Positions 1 through 7,845 are shown, counted from the stretch's first letter. The stretch is 64,000 nt of DNA from Ascidiimonas aurantiaca (GCF_037646345.1 NZ_JBBEWR010000005.1:248001-312000); one strand, 5' to 3'. Numbers and translations are program-made. The notes: generated from the sequence alone by a model not told the origin.

Positions 1-231
1 AGTTCAGTAAGTGAAGATATCCAACAAATGCAGGCACAAATTGAAAAATATGGTTCTGTAACCCAATTTGGTGTAAGAGTGCAGGTAATTGAAGGTCCTG
101 GCGCGCAGGAAGGCAATACCGGTTCTATAACCGTTGCTTCCGGAGGTAGAGTCGAAGGTAATGGAATTACATACAATGCAGGATGGGAAATTGGTAATTG
201 GGGAGACACTATGACTTTTACCAAAAGATAA
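1..231 (+). CDS. C-terminal part of an unknown protein (5' end outside window)
   Basis: The reading frame is open from the first base, so this is probably the end of a longer gene; an internal ATG at 28 would give only 67 aa. The visible part starts with a short polar helix (around EDIQQMQAQIEKYG). It continues as a Gly/Thr/Asn-rich stretch likely to be beta-structured, with NTGSITVASGG and YNAGWEIGNWGDTM as typical pieces, and ends in MTFTKR. I do not recognise the family. A strong hairpin follows 60 bases later and looks like the transcript end. Confidence 0.5.
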   Translation, partial: SSVSEDIQQMQAQIEKYGSVTQFGVRVQVIEGPGAQEGNTGSITVASGGRVEGNGITYNAGWEIGNWGDTMTFTKR

Positions 232-290
232 GGGATCCTCATTTTTAATAATGCGTAATCGATATACGTTAATGTATTACGGTTTTGCAA

Positions 291-330
291 AAATAATGTG
301 ATCGTTTTTTGACGATCACATTATTTGTTT
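291..330 (+). terminator. Hairpin terminator after the first gene
   Basis: A perfect 15-bp inverted repeat (291-305 with 312-326) has a 6-nt loop and is followed by a short T-rich run. It can also serve the minus strand, where the stem is followed by TTTTTGC. It separates the first gene from the convergent DinB-like gene. Confidence 0.65.
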
Positions 331-406
331 TGAAGGGAATCTATTTCTGTCTAGATATTGAGTATTCTTACTAAATTATGACTAAAAAGCGATAAAAGAA
401 TAGTCG

Positions 407-880
407 CTATTTGTTTTCAATTACCAGTTTTTTGATGAGAGATATCTGCCCGAGGTGGTAGTAGCTATGTTCAATTACGCCTTCAATATTACGCAGGTAG
501 GTACCGTATTTCTTACCTGTAAACATTTCGTCCAACATGTGATCTGGCATGTTTTTGGTATGATGTACAAACTCTTTTGCATTGGTGACAAACTCATTTG
601 TCAGGCGTTCCCAGTCTGCTTCCGATTGAATAGGAGGTAGGTTAAAACTATATTGATCCCTGATCTTCAATTCTCCTCCGTTAAACACAGTCAGAATACC
701 TGCTAAGTAGTAATTAAGGTGATATATGAGAGCCGCGATCGAGTTTAGATCTTCTGGTTTTTGTGTGGCCTGCTGCCACGTTACACCTTCTATTTGCTGT
801 CTGCAATTAGTGTTTGCGATCCAATAGCCATCCAGTAAAACCTCCTGTAATCTGTTGGCGAGTAATACACTTCTTGTCAT
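407..880 (-). CDS. DinB-like four-helix protein
   Basis: 157 aa, soluble, no signal peptide. The layout is that of DinB/YfiT-like metal-binding four-helix bundles: an N-terminal helix, a His in the AALIYHLNYYLAG helix near residue 54, and a C-terminal HSYYHLGQ motif whose two His would complete the metal site. Family members include putative bacillithiol- or other thiol-dependent transferases and many proteins of unknown role. The gene stands alone, convergent with the gene at the window start. A second, longer DinB-like protein (DUF1572 type) lies at 30934. Family call fairly firm, function unknown. Confidence 0.75.
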   Translation of the reverse strand: MTRSVLLANRLQEVLLDGYWIANTNCRQQIEGVTWQQATQKPEDLNSIAALIYHLNYYLAGILTVFNGGELKIRDQYSFNLPPIQSEADWERLTNEFVTNAKEFVHHTKNMPDHMLDEMFTGKKYGTYLRNIEGVIEHSYYHLGQISLIKKLVIENK

Positions 881-1058
881 GTAATTTAGGTTTACTAATT
901 CGTAAGAGCTCTGGTAAAACTTATATAAATCCCAATAAATCTTGATTTTAAGTCTCTTTTAGTCAAAAATATTATTTCTTATAATCAATCGGGGCCATTT
1001 TATCTGTTAAAAATTGTATTTTAAGAATTTTAGCTCATAGTTACGGTATCCCTTTTTG

Positions 1059-1066
1059 TATTTTTG
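1059..1066 (+). promoter_or_regulatory. Bacteroidota -7 box TATTTTTG
   Basis: It matches TAnnTTTG exactly and lies 33 bases before the ATG at 1100, which would give a leader of about 25 nt. No clear TTTG -33 element is seen. Confidence 0.4.
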
Positions 1067-1099
1067 TAAGCATTTATTCAGATCGATTAATAAAAGATT

Positions 1100-1705
1100 A
1101 TGGAGTTCTACAAAAAAATAAAGTGGATTTTAGGTATTTTAATGGTTTTTGTTTTGATCGTTACTACCAATTTGATAGACCGTAACAATTTTGTAAGAGT
1201 CAGAGATTCGGTAGTTACCATTTATGAAGACAGGCTGGTAGCGAAAGATCTGATTTTTGACATAGCAAAATCGGTTCATAAAAAGGAAAAAGCAGCTATT
1301 AAGTCAGACTCTCTTTTCTTTTTAAAAGAGAATGTTTTGATTAACGAAGACTTACAGGAGTTTCTATCTCGTTATCAACAAACCAGGCTTACCGATGAAG
1401 AAGGCAAGATCTTTGATGATCTGAAAGGCAACCTGGCACTGTTAGAAAAAGCCGAAATCGCTTTTGTTCGATCTGAATTTGTTCAAAAAAAGCCTTTGAT
1501 GGATCAAATTTTCCATGTGCAAAACAACCTTGACGATCTGTCTGAAATTCAACTGGATGAAGGCAAAAAGCAAATGTCAATTAGTAAAAGAGCGATTGAT
1601 ACGGTTGAATTATTCACACAAATTGAAATATATTTATTAATCTTCCTTGCTATTGTTATCCAGATCATAGTAATGTATTCGCCCAAAGAAAAAAAGGAAA
1701 ACTAA
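1100..1705 (+). CDS. Membrane protein with MCP-like four-helix-bundle domain
   Basis: 201 aa. One transmembrane segment lies at about residues 9-26 and a second at about 173-193. Between them are some 145 residues of charged, amphipathic helix. This is the arrangement of the 4HB_MCP ligand-binding domain of chemoreceptors and sensor kinases, but no HAMP, signalling or kinase domain follows: the protein ends at PKEKKEN just after the second membrane segment. It is probably a stand-alone periplasmic helical-bundle protein held by both ends. The ligand and role cannot be read from sequence. A terminator hairpin follows at 1746. Confidence 0.65.
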   Translation: MEFYKKIKWILGILMVFVLIVTTNLIDRNNFVRVRDSVVTIYEDRLVAKDLIFDIAKSVHKKEKAAIKSDSLFFLKENVLINEDLQEFLSRYQQTRLTDEEGKIFDDLKGNLALLEKAEIAFVRSEFVQKKPLMDQIFHVQNNLDDLSEIQLDEGKKQMSISKRAIDTVELFTQIEIYLLIFLAIVIQIIVMYSPKEKKEN

Positions 1706-1745
1706 ACGGGAGTAAGGTTCTGTTAACAAGGTTGTTGGGTGATAG

Positions 1746-1776
1746 AGCCCGACTAAATTTTTTGTCGGCTATTTTT
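1746..1776 (+). terminator. Terminator after the four-helix-bundle gene
   Basis: AGCCCGAC (1746-1753) pairs with GTCGGCT (1764-1770) with one bulged C, and ATTTTTAA follows. Confidence 0.55.
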
Positions 1777-2057
1777 AACTCCTGAAAGATAAGAGTAATG
1801 ATTCTGTACACTTTTTCATTATATAACTACTTTTCCAAAGACGGTGGTTGATACTAAAAAGACAAACTCAATTAAGATAAAACCATACAATATATCATTC
1901 GTGCATTCACAAAAAATGAATTGCACAGGCATACATCTTAAAGGTATTGTGATCTTAATTCTTTAAAGGCAGTAAAACAAAGCAAAAGTATTGCATTTCC
2001 GTACAATATTACAAATTTGTCGTGCACCTGTTATTTAATTTTGATAAAAAATGTATC
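1777..2057. other. Intergenic stretch with no recognised content
   Basis: About 280 AT-rich bases lie between the terminator and the truncated synthase-family gene. I see no ORF with family features, no RNA motif and no clear TAnnTTTG promoter. Confidence 0.5.
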
Positions 2058-2630
2058 ATGAGAAAAGTAACATGGAAAGGGGTATATCCTGCTGTCACTA
2101 CAAAATTCACAGCTAATGGAGATCTGAATATAGAAATGTTTTTAAAAAACATAGAACAGCAGGTAGCTGCGGGTATTGATGGTGTGGTTATAGGCGGGTC
2201 TTTGGGCGAAAGCAGTACCCTTACCCAAGAAGAACGACTTGAACTGGCCGAAGCCGCTTTAGACAGAGTAGGAGACAAAGTAGATATTATTCTCAACATA
2301 GCAGAAGGCGCTACCCGTACAGCTATAGAATTAGTAGCGAAGGCCGAGGCTATAGGAGTACACGGGTTTATGGTATTGCCCCCTATGATGTATAAACCCA
2401 CTGACGGGGAAGTGGCTGATTATTTTAAAGATATAGCTACCAGTACAAAATTGCCAATTATGCTTTACAACAACCCTATAGACTATCAAATTGAAATAAC
2501 CCTTGAGATCTTTGATGGGTTAGCAGAGCTTGAAAACCTTCAGGCAGTGAAGGAGAGCACCTGTGATGTTTCAAATGTTACCCGCATAAAACGCCTTCAC
2601 CTCTTTCTATTGCGACTCATTGAACCTTAG
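2058..2630 (+). pseudogene. Truncated dihydrodipicolinate synthase (DapA)/N-acetylneuraminate lyase family gene
   Basis: 190 aa from ATG 2058; an upstream in-frame ATG at 2022 lies in non-family sequence. Residues 1-178 follow the class I aldolase (beta/alpha)8 pattern. They include GVYPAVTTKF, the substrate loop GSLGESSTLT, the YNNP motif with the catalytic Tyr, and AVKEST with the Schiff-base Lys. After VTRIKR the sequence changes to LHLFLLRLIEP and stops. About 100-110 residues of the usual ~300 are therefore missing, and the next 150 bases encode no remainder in any frame. Family proteins in Flavobacteriaceae often act in hydroxyproline or lysine pathways. This copy is probably inactive. 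Confidence 0.7.
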
Positions 2631-2655
2631 GCCTACGGTTCATTATGGGTTCAAT
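2619..2655. repeat. Inverted repeat at the truncation point
   Basis: ATTGAACC (2619-2626) and GGTTCAAT (2648-2655) form an 8-bp inverted repeat around a 21-nt loop. The left arm overlaps the last codons of the truncated gene. It could be a weak terminator or a trace of the event that removed the 3' end. Confidence 0.4.
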
Positions 2656-2788
2656 GCCATTTTTTGTGTAGCCTGAATCTATACCATAGTATTAGGGTAT
2701 ATTTATAGGGTATGTCCTACGGAAACTTTGAAAACCTCAGGTGTTTTACCTACTTCCCAAAAGTAAAGTAATGAGGTGCCTGTGCAAA

Positions 2789-3601
2789 TTAAAGTCCGAA
2801 GTGATTTATAGGGCCGTTCCCTTTGCCTAAAACCTTGTTCTTTCCCAGCTTTATGGCACGATTTACATATTCACAGGCATTTTTTACTGCGGTTTCCAGA
2901 TCATACCCTAAACTCAGGAAAGCAGCAATGCCCGATGATAGACTGCAACCGGTTCCATGTGTATTCTTAGTATCAATCCACGGGTTTGTATAGGGAATAG
3001 CTTTATCCTTTTCATAAAGGTACAGCATATCGGTCTTAACATTTGCCGCATCGTTAAGGTGTCCTCCTTTTAACAAAACAGAAGTGCGGTACATTTTCCC
3101 GATAGTACTGGCTGCATTTTCCAGATCTCCTGAGGCAATACTATAACCCAACATAAGGCTGGCTTCGGGAATGTTAGGGGTTATTAAGGTGGCTTGAGGG
3201 AGAAAGCTGTTTAAACAACTTATGGCATCATCTGTAATAAGAGTATCGCCCGATGTAGCCACCATAACCGGATCTATGACAATATTTTTGGAGTTAAACA
3301 AACCCAGCTTTTTACGAACGCTTTCAATAACCTCGCAGGAGTGTAGCATTCCTATTTTAATGGCACCAAAATCAATATCACTTAAAACGGCATCCAGTTG
3401 TTTTTCAATATGGGCCACAGGTATGGGGTGAATATCAAACACTCCCAGGGTGTTTTGAGCAGTAGTGGCAGTAATTACAGAAGCGGCATAGGCACCACAG
3501 GCGCTAATACTTTTAATATCTGCCTGAATACCTGCACAGCCACCGGAATCGCTTCCGGCAATAGTAAGTACACTTTTGTAGGGCGTTTTTATACTCTCCA
3601 T
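2789..3601 (-). CDS. thiD: Hydroxymethylpyrimidine/phosphomethylpyrimidine kinase ThiD
   Basis: 270 aa, normal length. It phosphorylates HMP and HMP-phosphate to HMP-PP, the pyrimidine half of thiamine. Visible ribokinase-fold signatures are TIAGSDSGGCAGIQAD at the N-terminus, KIGML, DPVMVATSGD and the C-terminal THGTGCSLSSGIAA with the catalytic Asp replaced by the usual GTGC context of this family. It is the last gene of thiM-thiE-tenA-thiD; its start overlaps the tenA end by 13 bases, so translation is probably coupled. Start chosen at the ATG giving MESIKTPYKSVLTIAG. Confidence 0.95.
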   Translation of the reverse strand: MESIKTPYKSVLTIAGSDSGGCAGIQADIKSISACGAYAASVITATTAQNTLGVFDIHPIPVAHIEKQLDAVLSDIDFGAIKIGMLHSCEVIESVRKKLGLFNSKNIVIDPVMVATSGDTLITDDAISCLNSFLPQATLITPNIPEASLMLGYSIASGDLENAASTIGKMYRTSVLLKGGHLNDAANVKTDMLYLYEKDKAIPYTNPWIDTKNTHGTGCSLSSGIAAFLSLGYDLETAVKNACEYVNRAIKLGKNKVLGKGNGPINHFGL

Positions 3602-4242
3602 GGTTCCTGTTTATAGGCGCTGTCCCAAAACATCCATTCCAATTTTGACGCTTTTTCAAATGCTAATTCCATTTTTTGCAATTGTATAGGCGAGGCGTTT
3701 TGTGCATGTTTGTTAGTAATCTCAATGGCATTTTTCACAGAAGCAGCAAAGGCTTCACCTCCATAGGTGTGTATCCACTCCTGATAGGGGTTATCTTTTT
3801 TGCCGGTTTGGTTGGCCAGAATATAGTTCCCTACTTCATGATATATGGTAAAGCATGGCAATACGGCAGCTAATCCCTCCTCCAAAGAATGGTTGTGTAC
3901 AATGCGTGTTAAATAACTGGTGTATAATTCGCAGGTAGGAGAAGGTTCATTAGTGAACGGCACGCCCTTTAGGAACAACTGATGCAATGCACTTTCTACT
4001 GCGATGATTCCGGTTGCAGAATCAAGGAAAAATTGTGCATCTTCACTATTTGTACATTTCGTACCGGTGAGGGCCAGGATTTTTTTATACTCAGCGAGGT
4101 ACAAAGCATCCTGATTAATGTAAAACTCAAATACATCTTTTGAAAGAGACCCATTCATTAGCTCAATAATAAACGGGTGCTTTTTGATGGCTTCAATTAT
4201 AAAATCGGTTTTTGCCCTTACTTCTTCAAACCAGTTTGACAT
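3589..4242 (-). CDS. tenA: Thiaminase II / aminopyrimidine aminohydrolase TenA
   Basis: 217 aa, all-helical TenA fold. It hydrolyses aminopyrimidine breakdown products of thiamine to HMP, feeding ThiD. The catalytic Cys lies in AAVLPCFTIYHEVG (about residue 130), the strongest family signature. The N-terminal HPFIIELMNGSL and the C-terminal KLEWMFWDSAY with the family's conserved Glu also fit. It overlaps thiE by 25 bases and thiD by 13. Together with ThiM it marks this operon as salvage rather than de novo synthesis. Confidence 0.93.
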   Translation of the reverse strand: MSNWFEEVRAKTDFIIEAIKKHPFIIELMNGSLSKDVFEFYINQDALYLAEYKKILALTGTKCTNSEDAQFFLDSATGIIAVESALHQLFLKGVPFTNEPSPTCELYTSYLTRIVHNHSLEEGLAAVLPCFTIYHEVGNYILANQTGKKDNPYQEWIHTYGGEAFAASVKNAIEITNKHAQNASPIQLQKMELAFEKASKLEWMFWDSAYKQEPWRV

Positions 4243-4862
4243 ACCATTTCTTTTAGTTGTTTTGTTTCTTTTTCCGGATTTTCAGCCCTGGAGATGGCTG
4301 ATACTACTGCGATGCCATCAGCCCCGTTACCGGTGAGGAGCATCACATTGTTTTTATGGATACCACCAATACAAACAACAGGTCCTGAAAACAGGGGCCT
4401 GATTGCTTTAAGACCTTCTACACCCAAAGGCGGGTCCAGGCCGGATATTTTGGTAAATGTGCTGAAAACAGGAGAAACCCCAATATAGTCTGATCCCAGA
4501 GTGTGGGCTTCAACGGCTTGTTGCGTATTACTTACAGACAGCCCGATAATTTTATCAGGGCCCAATAATTTCCGGGCTACGGTATAAGGAATATCTTTTT
4601 GGCCAATATGTACCCCATCTGCATTTATTGATAATGCAATATCTATTCGGTCATTGATAAGTAATGGAACATTGTATGCCCTGCAAAGCATTTTGGTTTT
4701 TAGGGCACGCTGGTAAAAGAAAAGGGTACTACTTCGTTTTTCTCTTAATTGAATAACAGTAGCTCCGCCTTTAAGAGAAGCTTCTAAAACTTTGAAAAAT
4801 GTTTTATGATCTCTTATGCGGTCATCTGTCACGAACATTAAAGAGTAGTCAATTTTACTCAT
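4218..4862 (-). CDS. thiE: Thiamine phosphate synthase ThiE
   Basis: 214 aa TIM barrel that joins HMP-PP and thiazole phosphate into thiamine phosphate. Visible motifs: VIQLREK, LLINDRIDIAL, ADGVHIGQKD (diphosphate and Mg site), IGLSVSN, DYIGVSPVFST, CIGGI and ADGIAVVSAI. It overlaps thiM by 8 bases and tenA by 25, so this is one tight transcript. The gene sits between the kinase making the thiazole half and the enzymes making the pyrimidine half. Confidence 0.95.
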   Translation of the reverse strand: MSKIDYSLMFVTDDRIRDHKTFFKVLEASLKGGATVIQLREKRSSTLFFYQRALKTKMLCRAYNVPLLINDRIDIALSINADGVHIGQKDIPYTVARKLLGPDKIIGLSVSNTQQAVEAHTLGSDYIGVSPVFSTFTKISGLDPPLGVEGLKAIRPLFSGPVVCIGGIHKNNVMLLTGNGADGIAVVSAISRAENPEKETKQLKEMVCQTGLKK

Positions 4863-5646
4863 TTATCCTGGCTTTCTCCATAATAATTTTCTCTGATAAC
4901 TGATACAAACTATCTAAAAAGTGCATTTGGAAACTCCCGGGCCCCTGAGATAGATCTTCTGTCATATCGCCGGCTACTCCCATGATGGTCATTGCCGCTG
5001 TGGCTGCTCTATGCATGTTAGTCTCAACGGCAATACAGGCACCTACCATAGCTGTGGCAGTACAACCCATTCCGGTAACTTTAGCCATTAGAGGACTTCC
5101 GTTGGAAACCACGTTACAGTCGTCGCCGGTAATAATATAGTCAGTTGCACCGCTAATTATGATCGTATTGTTTAACATTTTTGATAATCTTATGGCTTCT
5201 TCAACAGCATCTTCTGTATGTATAGTGCTGTCAACGCCTTTGGTATCATTGGTCAATCTGGCCAGTGCCACAATTTCGGAAGCGTTGCCTCGAATTACAT
5301 CAGGTATGGCTGTTTTAATGATTTTTTGTGCGGTTTCGGTTCGATACTTCGAGGCGCCCACACCTACGGGATCAAATACGAAGGGGGTATTGGTAGCTTT
5401 GGCAGTTTTAGCAGCCAGTTGCATACTGTTAACCCAGGGGGCACTTAAAGTTCCCATATTGATCACCAGAGAAGATGAGATGGAAACAATATCCTCAACT
5501 TCTTCTACAGCATGTGCCATTACCGGAGAAGCACCCACTGCCAATAAAGCGTTAGCAGTATTGTTCATTACCACATAATTAGTGATATTATGGACTAATG
5601 GATTTCTACTTCTGATTTGATTTACTATTTGTTCTATGTTTTTCAT
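4855..5646 (-). CDS. thiM: Hydroxyethylthiazole kinase ThiM
   Basis: 263 aa, ribokinase-like. It phosphorylates the thiazole alcohol salvaged from thiamine breakdown. Motifs: PLVHNITNYVVMNNTAN at the N-terminus, GASPVMAHA, FDPVGVGAS, IRGNASEI and TGMGCTATAMVGA near the C-terminus (anion hole and catalytic Cys region). It is the first gene of the salvage operon. A TACATTTG box lies about 30 bases upstream. The upstream region does not contain the conserved THI-box parts, so regulation by a TPP riboswitch is not supported here. Confidence 0.95.
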   Translation of the reverse strand: MKNIEQIVNQIRSRNPLVHNITNYVVMNNTANALLAVGASPVMAHAVEEVEDIVSISSSLVINMGTLSAPWVNSMQLAAKTAKATNTPFVFDPVGVGASKYRTETAQKIIKTAIPDVIRGNASEIVALARLTNDTKGVDSTIHTEDAVEEAIRLSKMLNNTIIISGATDYIITGDDCNVVSNGSPLMAKVTGMGCTATAMVGACIAVETNMHRAATAAMTIMGVAGDMTEDLSQGPGSFQMHFLDSLYQLSEKIIMEKARINE

Positions 5647-5673
5647 TTTTCATAACGTATTACTACTATTTGC

Positions 5674-5681
5674 CAAATGTA
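5674..5681 (-). promoter_or_regulatory. -7 box of the thi operon (TACATTTG)
   Basis: Read on the minus strand this is TACATTTG, an exact TAnnTTTG match, 28 bases before the thiM ATG. No convincing TTTG -33 is seen about 20 bases further up. Confidence 0.4.
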
Positions 5682-6022
5682 CTCCGGCAATTTTTAGGGA
5701 AATATAATAAAATGCAGGTAACTATAATGCAGGATTTAATGTTTATGTTTTTTGTACCCTTAAATGCCGCAATTTTGGGTAATAGCAAAAGAAAAAGGTA
5801 TTTGCTTGAGGGTGATGTGTTTAAGGTTTTTGTTGTCTGGGTTGATTTACCTGATACACATTTTTTACACTTTATACAGAGGTTTCTTTCTTCAGTTTTA
5901 CTTCAGGTAGTTTACCAGGCGTTCTATAGTTGTATTTGTGTGTTAGTAGAGTACCTTTAAATAGATACAGTTGGTTGTACAACAACTCAAAATATACCTT
6001 GTACAAGTTCTAAAACCAGATT
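5682..6022. other. Intergenic stretch between thi operon and tRNA remnant
   Basis: About 340 bases with no supported gene. A plus-strand ORF here (5670-5960) has no family features and overlaps the thi promoter. On the minus strand 5885-6003 a short open stretch ends in a basic tail and could be a decayed gene end, but it is too short to name. Confidence 0.4.
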
Positions 6023-6051
6023 AAAAAAAGCCAAACACTTTTGTGTTTGGC
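6023..6051 (-). terminator. Terminator beside the tRNA-Met 3' copy
   Basis: GCCAAACAC (6030-6038) and GTGTTTGGC (6043-6051) form a perfect 9-bp stem with a 4-nt loop. On the minus strand it is followed by seven T. It probably was the original terminator of the tRNA gene before the island entered. Confidence 0.8.
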
Positions 6052-6054
6052 CTG

Positions 6055-6099
6055 TTGTAGCGGGAACTGGACTCGAACCAGTGACCTTCGGGTTATGAG
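6055..6099 (-). repeat. 45-bp direct repeat of the 3' part of tRNA-fMet (att-like site)
   Basis: Bases 6055-6099 are identical to 7657-7701, that is, the anticodon-arm-to-3'-end part of the complete tRNA-Met gene. The match breaks off sharply at 6100. This is the footprint left when an element integrates into a tRNA gene: the complete gene is rebuilt at one end and a 3' fragment stays at the other, next to the old terminator. Confidence 0.8.
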
Positions 6100-6339
6100 T
6101 TGTATTATGCTTTTGATGAAATATTTAAAGTATGGATTATCATTACTTTGAAGCTCTAAAATAATCGGGTTAACAATGAATTTAGATACTTTTTAGGACT
6201 CCCTATTATTTCCAAAATGTAAGGGCGTAAGTAGAAAAATACATATAAACTCAATTTTTGCACCTTAAAACCACCTATTAGTTTTGCCTCTTCTCTTAAG
6301 TAGATTTAGTAAAATATTATCAATGTTGTTGTCTTATAT

Positions 6340-6383
6340 AAAATGTTATGCAAAAATTAAATCTTATTTTTGCATAACATTTT
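6340..6383. repeat. Perfect 18-bp inverted repeat
   Basis: Bases 6340-6357 (starting AAAATGTTATGC) are the exact reverse complement of 6366-6383, with an 8-nt spacer. No T-run follows that would make it an obvious terminator. It lies just upstream of, or in, the promoter of the first island gene. It may be an operator, a cruciform site or a recombination site. Confidence 0.7.
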
Positions 6384-6400
6384 TGTTATGTTTAATTTTG
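6369..6400 (+). promoter_or_regulatory. Promoter of the island genes (TTTG-N20-TAATTTTG)
   Basis: TTTG (6369-6372) and TAATTTTG (6393-6400) are separated by 20 bases, the full Bacteroidota -33/-7 layout. The -33 element falls in the right arm of the inverted repeat, so a protein bound there would affect transcription. It argues for a start codon downstream of 6400. Confidence 0.5.
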
Positions 6401-6415
6401 AGAAAGTGCTATTAC

Positions 6416-6979
6416 GTGAGATTACATATTAATGAAATAAGTACTATTGTGGAATCATTGGAAAAAACTAATACAATTAACCATAATTCAGATAATTTTA
6501 ATAGGTATTTAGACTCTTATAAAGGTGAGGTACAAAATAAAAGATCTGAAGGTTATTATCATGTAGATGTTGTTGCGGAGGCTTATAAACAGGGGTTTTC
6601 TGACGGCAAATTGTCAGGAAAGAAAGATTTTCTAGATGACATCATTTCTGATGAAATTGAATTGTTTACTCAAAAAGCAAATCAAATTTATATTTTATCA
6701 AAAAATATAGTTTCGATATTACAGAAAAATAATTTCAATGCAAACAGCTTGCATATAAATTTATCATTTAATAGACCCAGGGTTATAATATCTCTTCCCA
6801 ATAAGTTTTTGAATGATGATAATTGTGTTGATTTAGCATATCTACAAATTAATGAAAATCGTAAAATTTTCTACAAACTTTTTAAAGAGAATTTGGATAT
6901 TGGTCTTGTCGCAAGCGATCATTTAGATGAAAATATCTTGCAAGAGGACGGGTTTGGATATCAGGAGAATTATACTTAA
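6416..6979 (+). CDS. Unknown island protein with helical core
   Basis: 187 aa from the in-frame GTG at 6416. An ATG at 6284 would add 44 residues rich in Cys, Tyr and Leu that translate the inverted repeat and promoter, so I judge it false. The protein reads as a helical N-terminus (INEISTIVESLEKTN), a lysine/acidic middle (QGFSDGKLSGKKDFLDDI) and a mixed C-terminal part. No signal peptide or membrane segment in this version. I do not recognise a family. It lies 9 bases before the next gene, so the two are probably co-transcribed and may be a two-part system. Confidence 0.5.
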   Translation: MRLHINEISTIVESLEKTNTINHNSDNFNRYLDSYKGEVQNKRSEGYYHVDVVAEAYKQGFSDGKLSGKKDFLDDIISDEIELFTQKANQIYILSKNIVSILQKNNFNANSLHINLSFNRPRVIISLPNKFLNDDNCVDLAYLQINENRKIFYKLFKENLDIGLVASDHLDENILQEDGFGYQENYT

Positions 6980-6988
6980 AAATTATAT

Positions 6989-7399
6989 TTGAGAAAGAAA
7001 GAACACGCCTTACGAAATCAAAAGCTTTCTGGTGAATTATATACTACCCAGATTTATTTTGATTGGGTAATTACTACAGCATTTTATGCAGCAATACATT
7101 TTGTAGAGCATAAATTACTTCCTTGTGAAATAAACTCTATCCAATGTAAAAACATTAATGAGGTAAAGTCAGCTTATGGAATTCCTGGGAGGCATTCTTC
7201 AAGAGAACGACTAGTTTTTGATAAACTACCTTTAGATGTGGCCGTTAAATATAAGTGGTTGGACGACAAATCTCGATATTCCAGATATGTAACCTACAAA
7301 GTAACCAAAACAGAGGCGGATAAGGCACTTTCTTATTTGCAATATATTCAAAATTCATGTTGCCCTAAAACAGAAAAGAAAACAAAGGCAAAAAAGTAA
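6989..7399 (+). CDS. HEPN-like small protein
   Basis: 136 aa from a TTG at 6989; no ATG or GTG is available nearby upstream in frame. The helix IYFDWVITTAFYAAIHFVEHKLL, followed by GRHSSRERL and then WLDDKSRYSRY, resembles small HEPN-domain proteins with a W-x-V-x3-FYAA-H helix, an H/R motif and a 'Y..L...SRY.RY' helix. The strict RxxxxH ribonuclease motif of toxin HEPNs is not evident, so catalytic activity is uncertain. It ends in a basic tail, KKTKAKK. Its pairing with the preceding gene in a tRNA-bounded island suggests a defence or maintenance module, which is inference. Confidence 0.5.
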   Translation: MRKKEHALRNQKLSGELYTTQIYFDWVITTAFYAAIHFVEHKLLPCEINSIQCKNINEVKSAYGIPGRHSSRERLVFDKLPLDVAVKYKWLDDKSRYSRYVTYKVTKTEADKALSYLQYIQNSCCPKTEKKTKAKK

Positions 7400-7620
7400 T
7401 GCAATACTTCAATTAGGAATTGATCATGTTTAGGAACACCTTTTTTATTTTTTAAAGACTCATCTCTATTCTTTTTCAGATAGCTAATAAGATTTTGGTT
7501 TAAAGCATTGCTATTTGAGCTGACAACTCCATAATAATAACGACATTATTTTTGGGTACGAATCCGGGTACGTTTTTAGTGTTTATTTCGATTTTAATCC
7601 CCATAGACAGCCGTGTTAAA

Positions 7621-7652
7621 ACCGAAAAACCCCTGTAAGTACAGAGGTTTTG
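7621..7652 (-). terminator. Terminator after tRNA-Met
   Basis: On the minus strand AAAACCTCTGTA pairs with TACAGGGGTTTTT (one wobble), giving a stem that ends in Ts just after the tRNA. It differs from the terminator beside the 3' copy at 6023, as expected if it was brought by the inserted DNA. Confidence 0.6.
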
Positions 7653-7659
7653 CCTTTTG

Positions 7660-7732
<73 letters not shown>

Positions 7733-7742
7733 ATGTGGACTG

Positions 7743-7772
7743 CAAATATACAACGATTTTTAAATTTGCCAA
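7743..7772 (-). promoter_or_regulatory. Promoter of the tRNA-Met gene
   Basis: On the minus strand there is a TATATTTG -7 box (7743-7750) and TTG within CTTGG about 19 bases upstream (7769-7772), placed 10 bases before the tRNA 5' end. Confidence 0.5.
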
Positions 7773-7845
7773 GCCTTTTTTATGATAAATACGGCAATTG
7801 CTCCGGTAACAACGTAATTAATTGTAATACAATAACTTATTAAAA

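Larger units (their letters stand above)
6100..7656. mobile_element. Small island between tRNA-derived direct repeats
   Basis: About 1.56 kb lies between the 45-bp repeats. It is AT-richer than the flanks and carries two genes with no core role plus a long inverted repeat. No integrase is visible, so it is either a remnant or a satellite-like passenger moved by an enzyme coded elsewhere. The plus-strand orientation of its genes is opposite to the tRNA. Confidence 0.6.

Noticed and set aside
5670..5960. Plus-strand ORF of 96 codons between thi operon and tRNA remnant
   Set aside because: It crosses the thi promoter, lacks recognisable features and has poor codon composition.
5885..6003. Minus-strand reading frame ending in a Lys-rich tail, reminiscent of a transposase C-terminus
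   Set aside because: Only about 40 residues, no catalytic motif; cannot be assigned.
5640..6030. TPP riboswitch upstream of thiM
   Set aside because: Conserved THI-box elements were not found by eye on the minus strand.
6284..6415. Upstream ATG start for the first island gene
   Set aside because: The extra residues translate the inverted repeat and promoter; the GTG at 6416 fits the promoter better.
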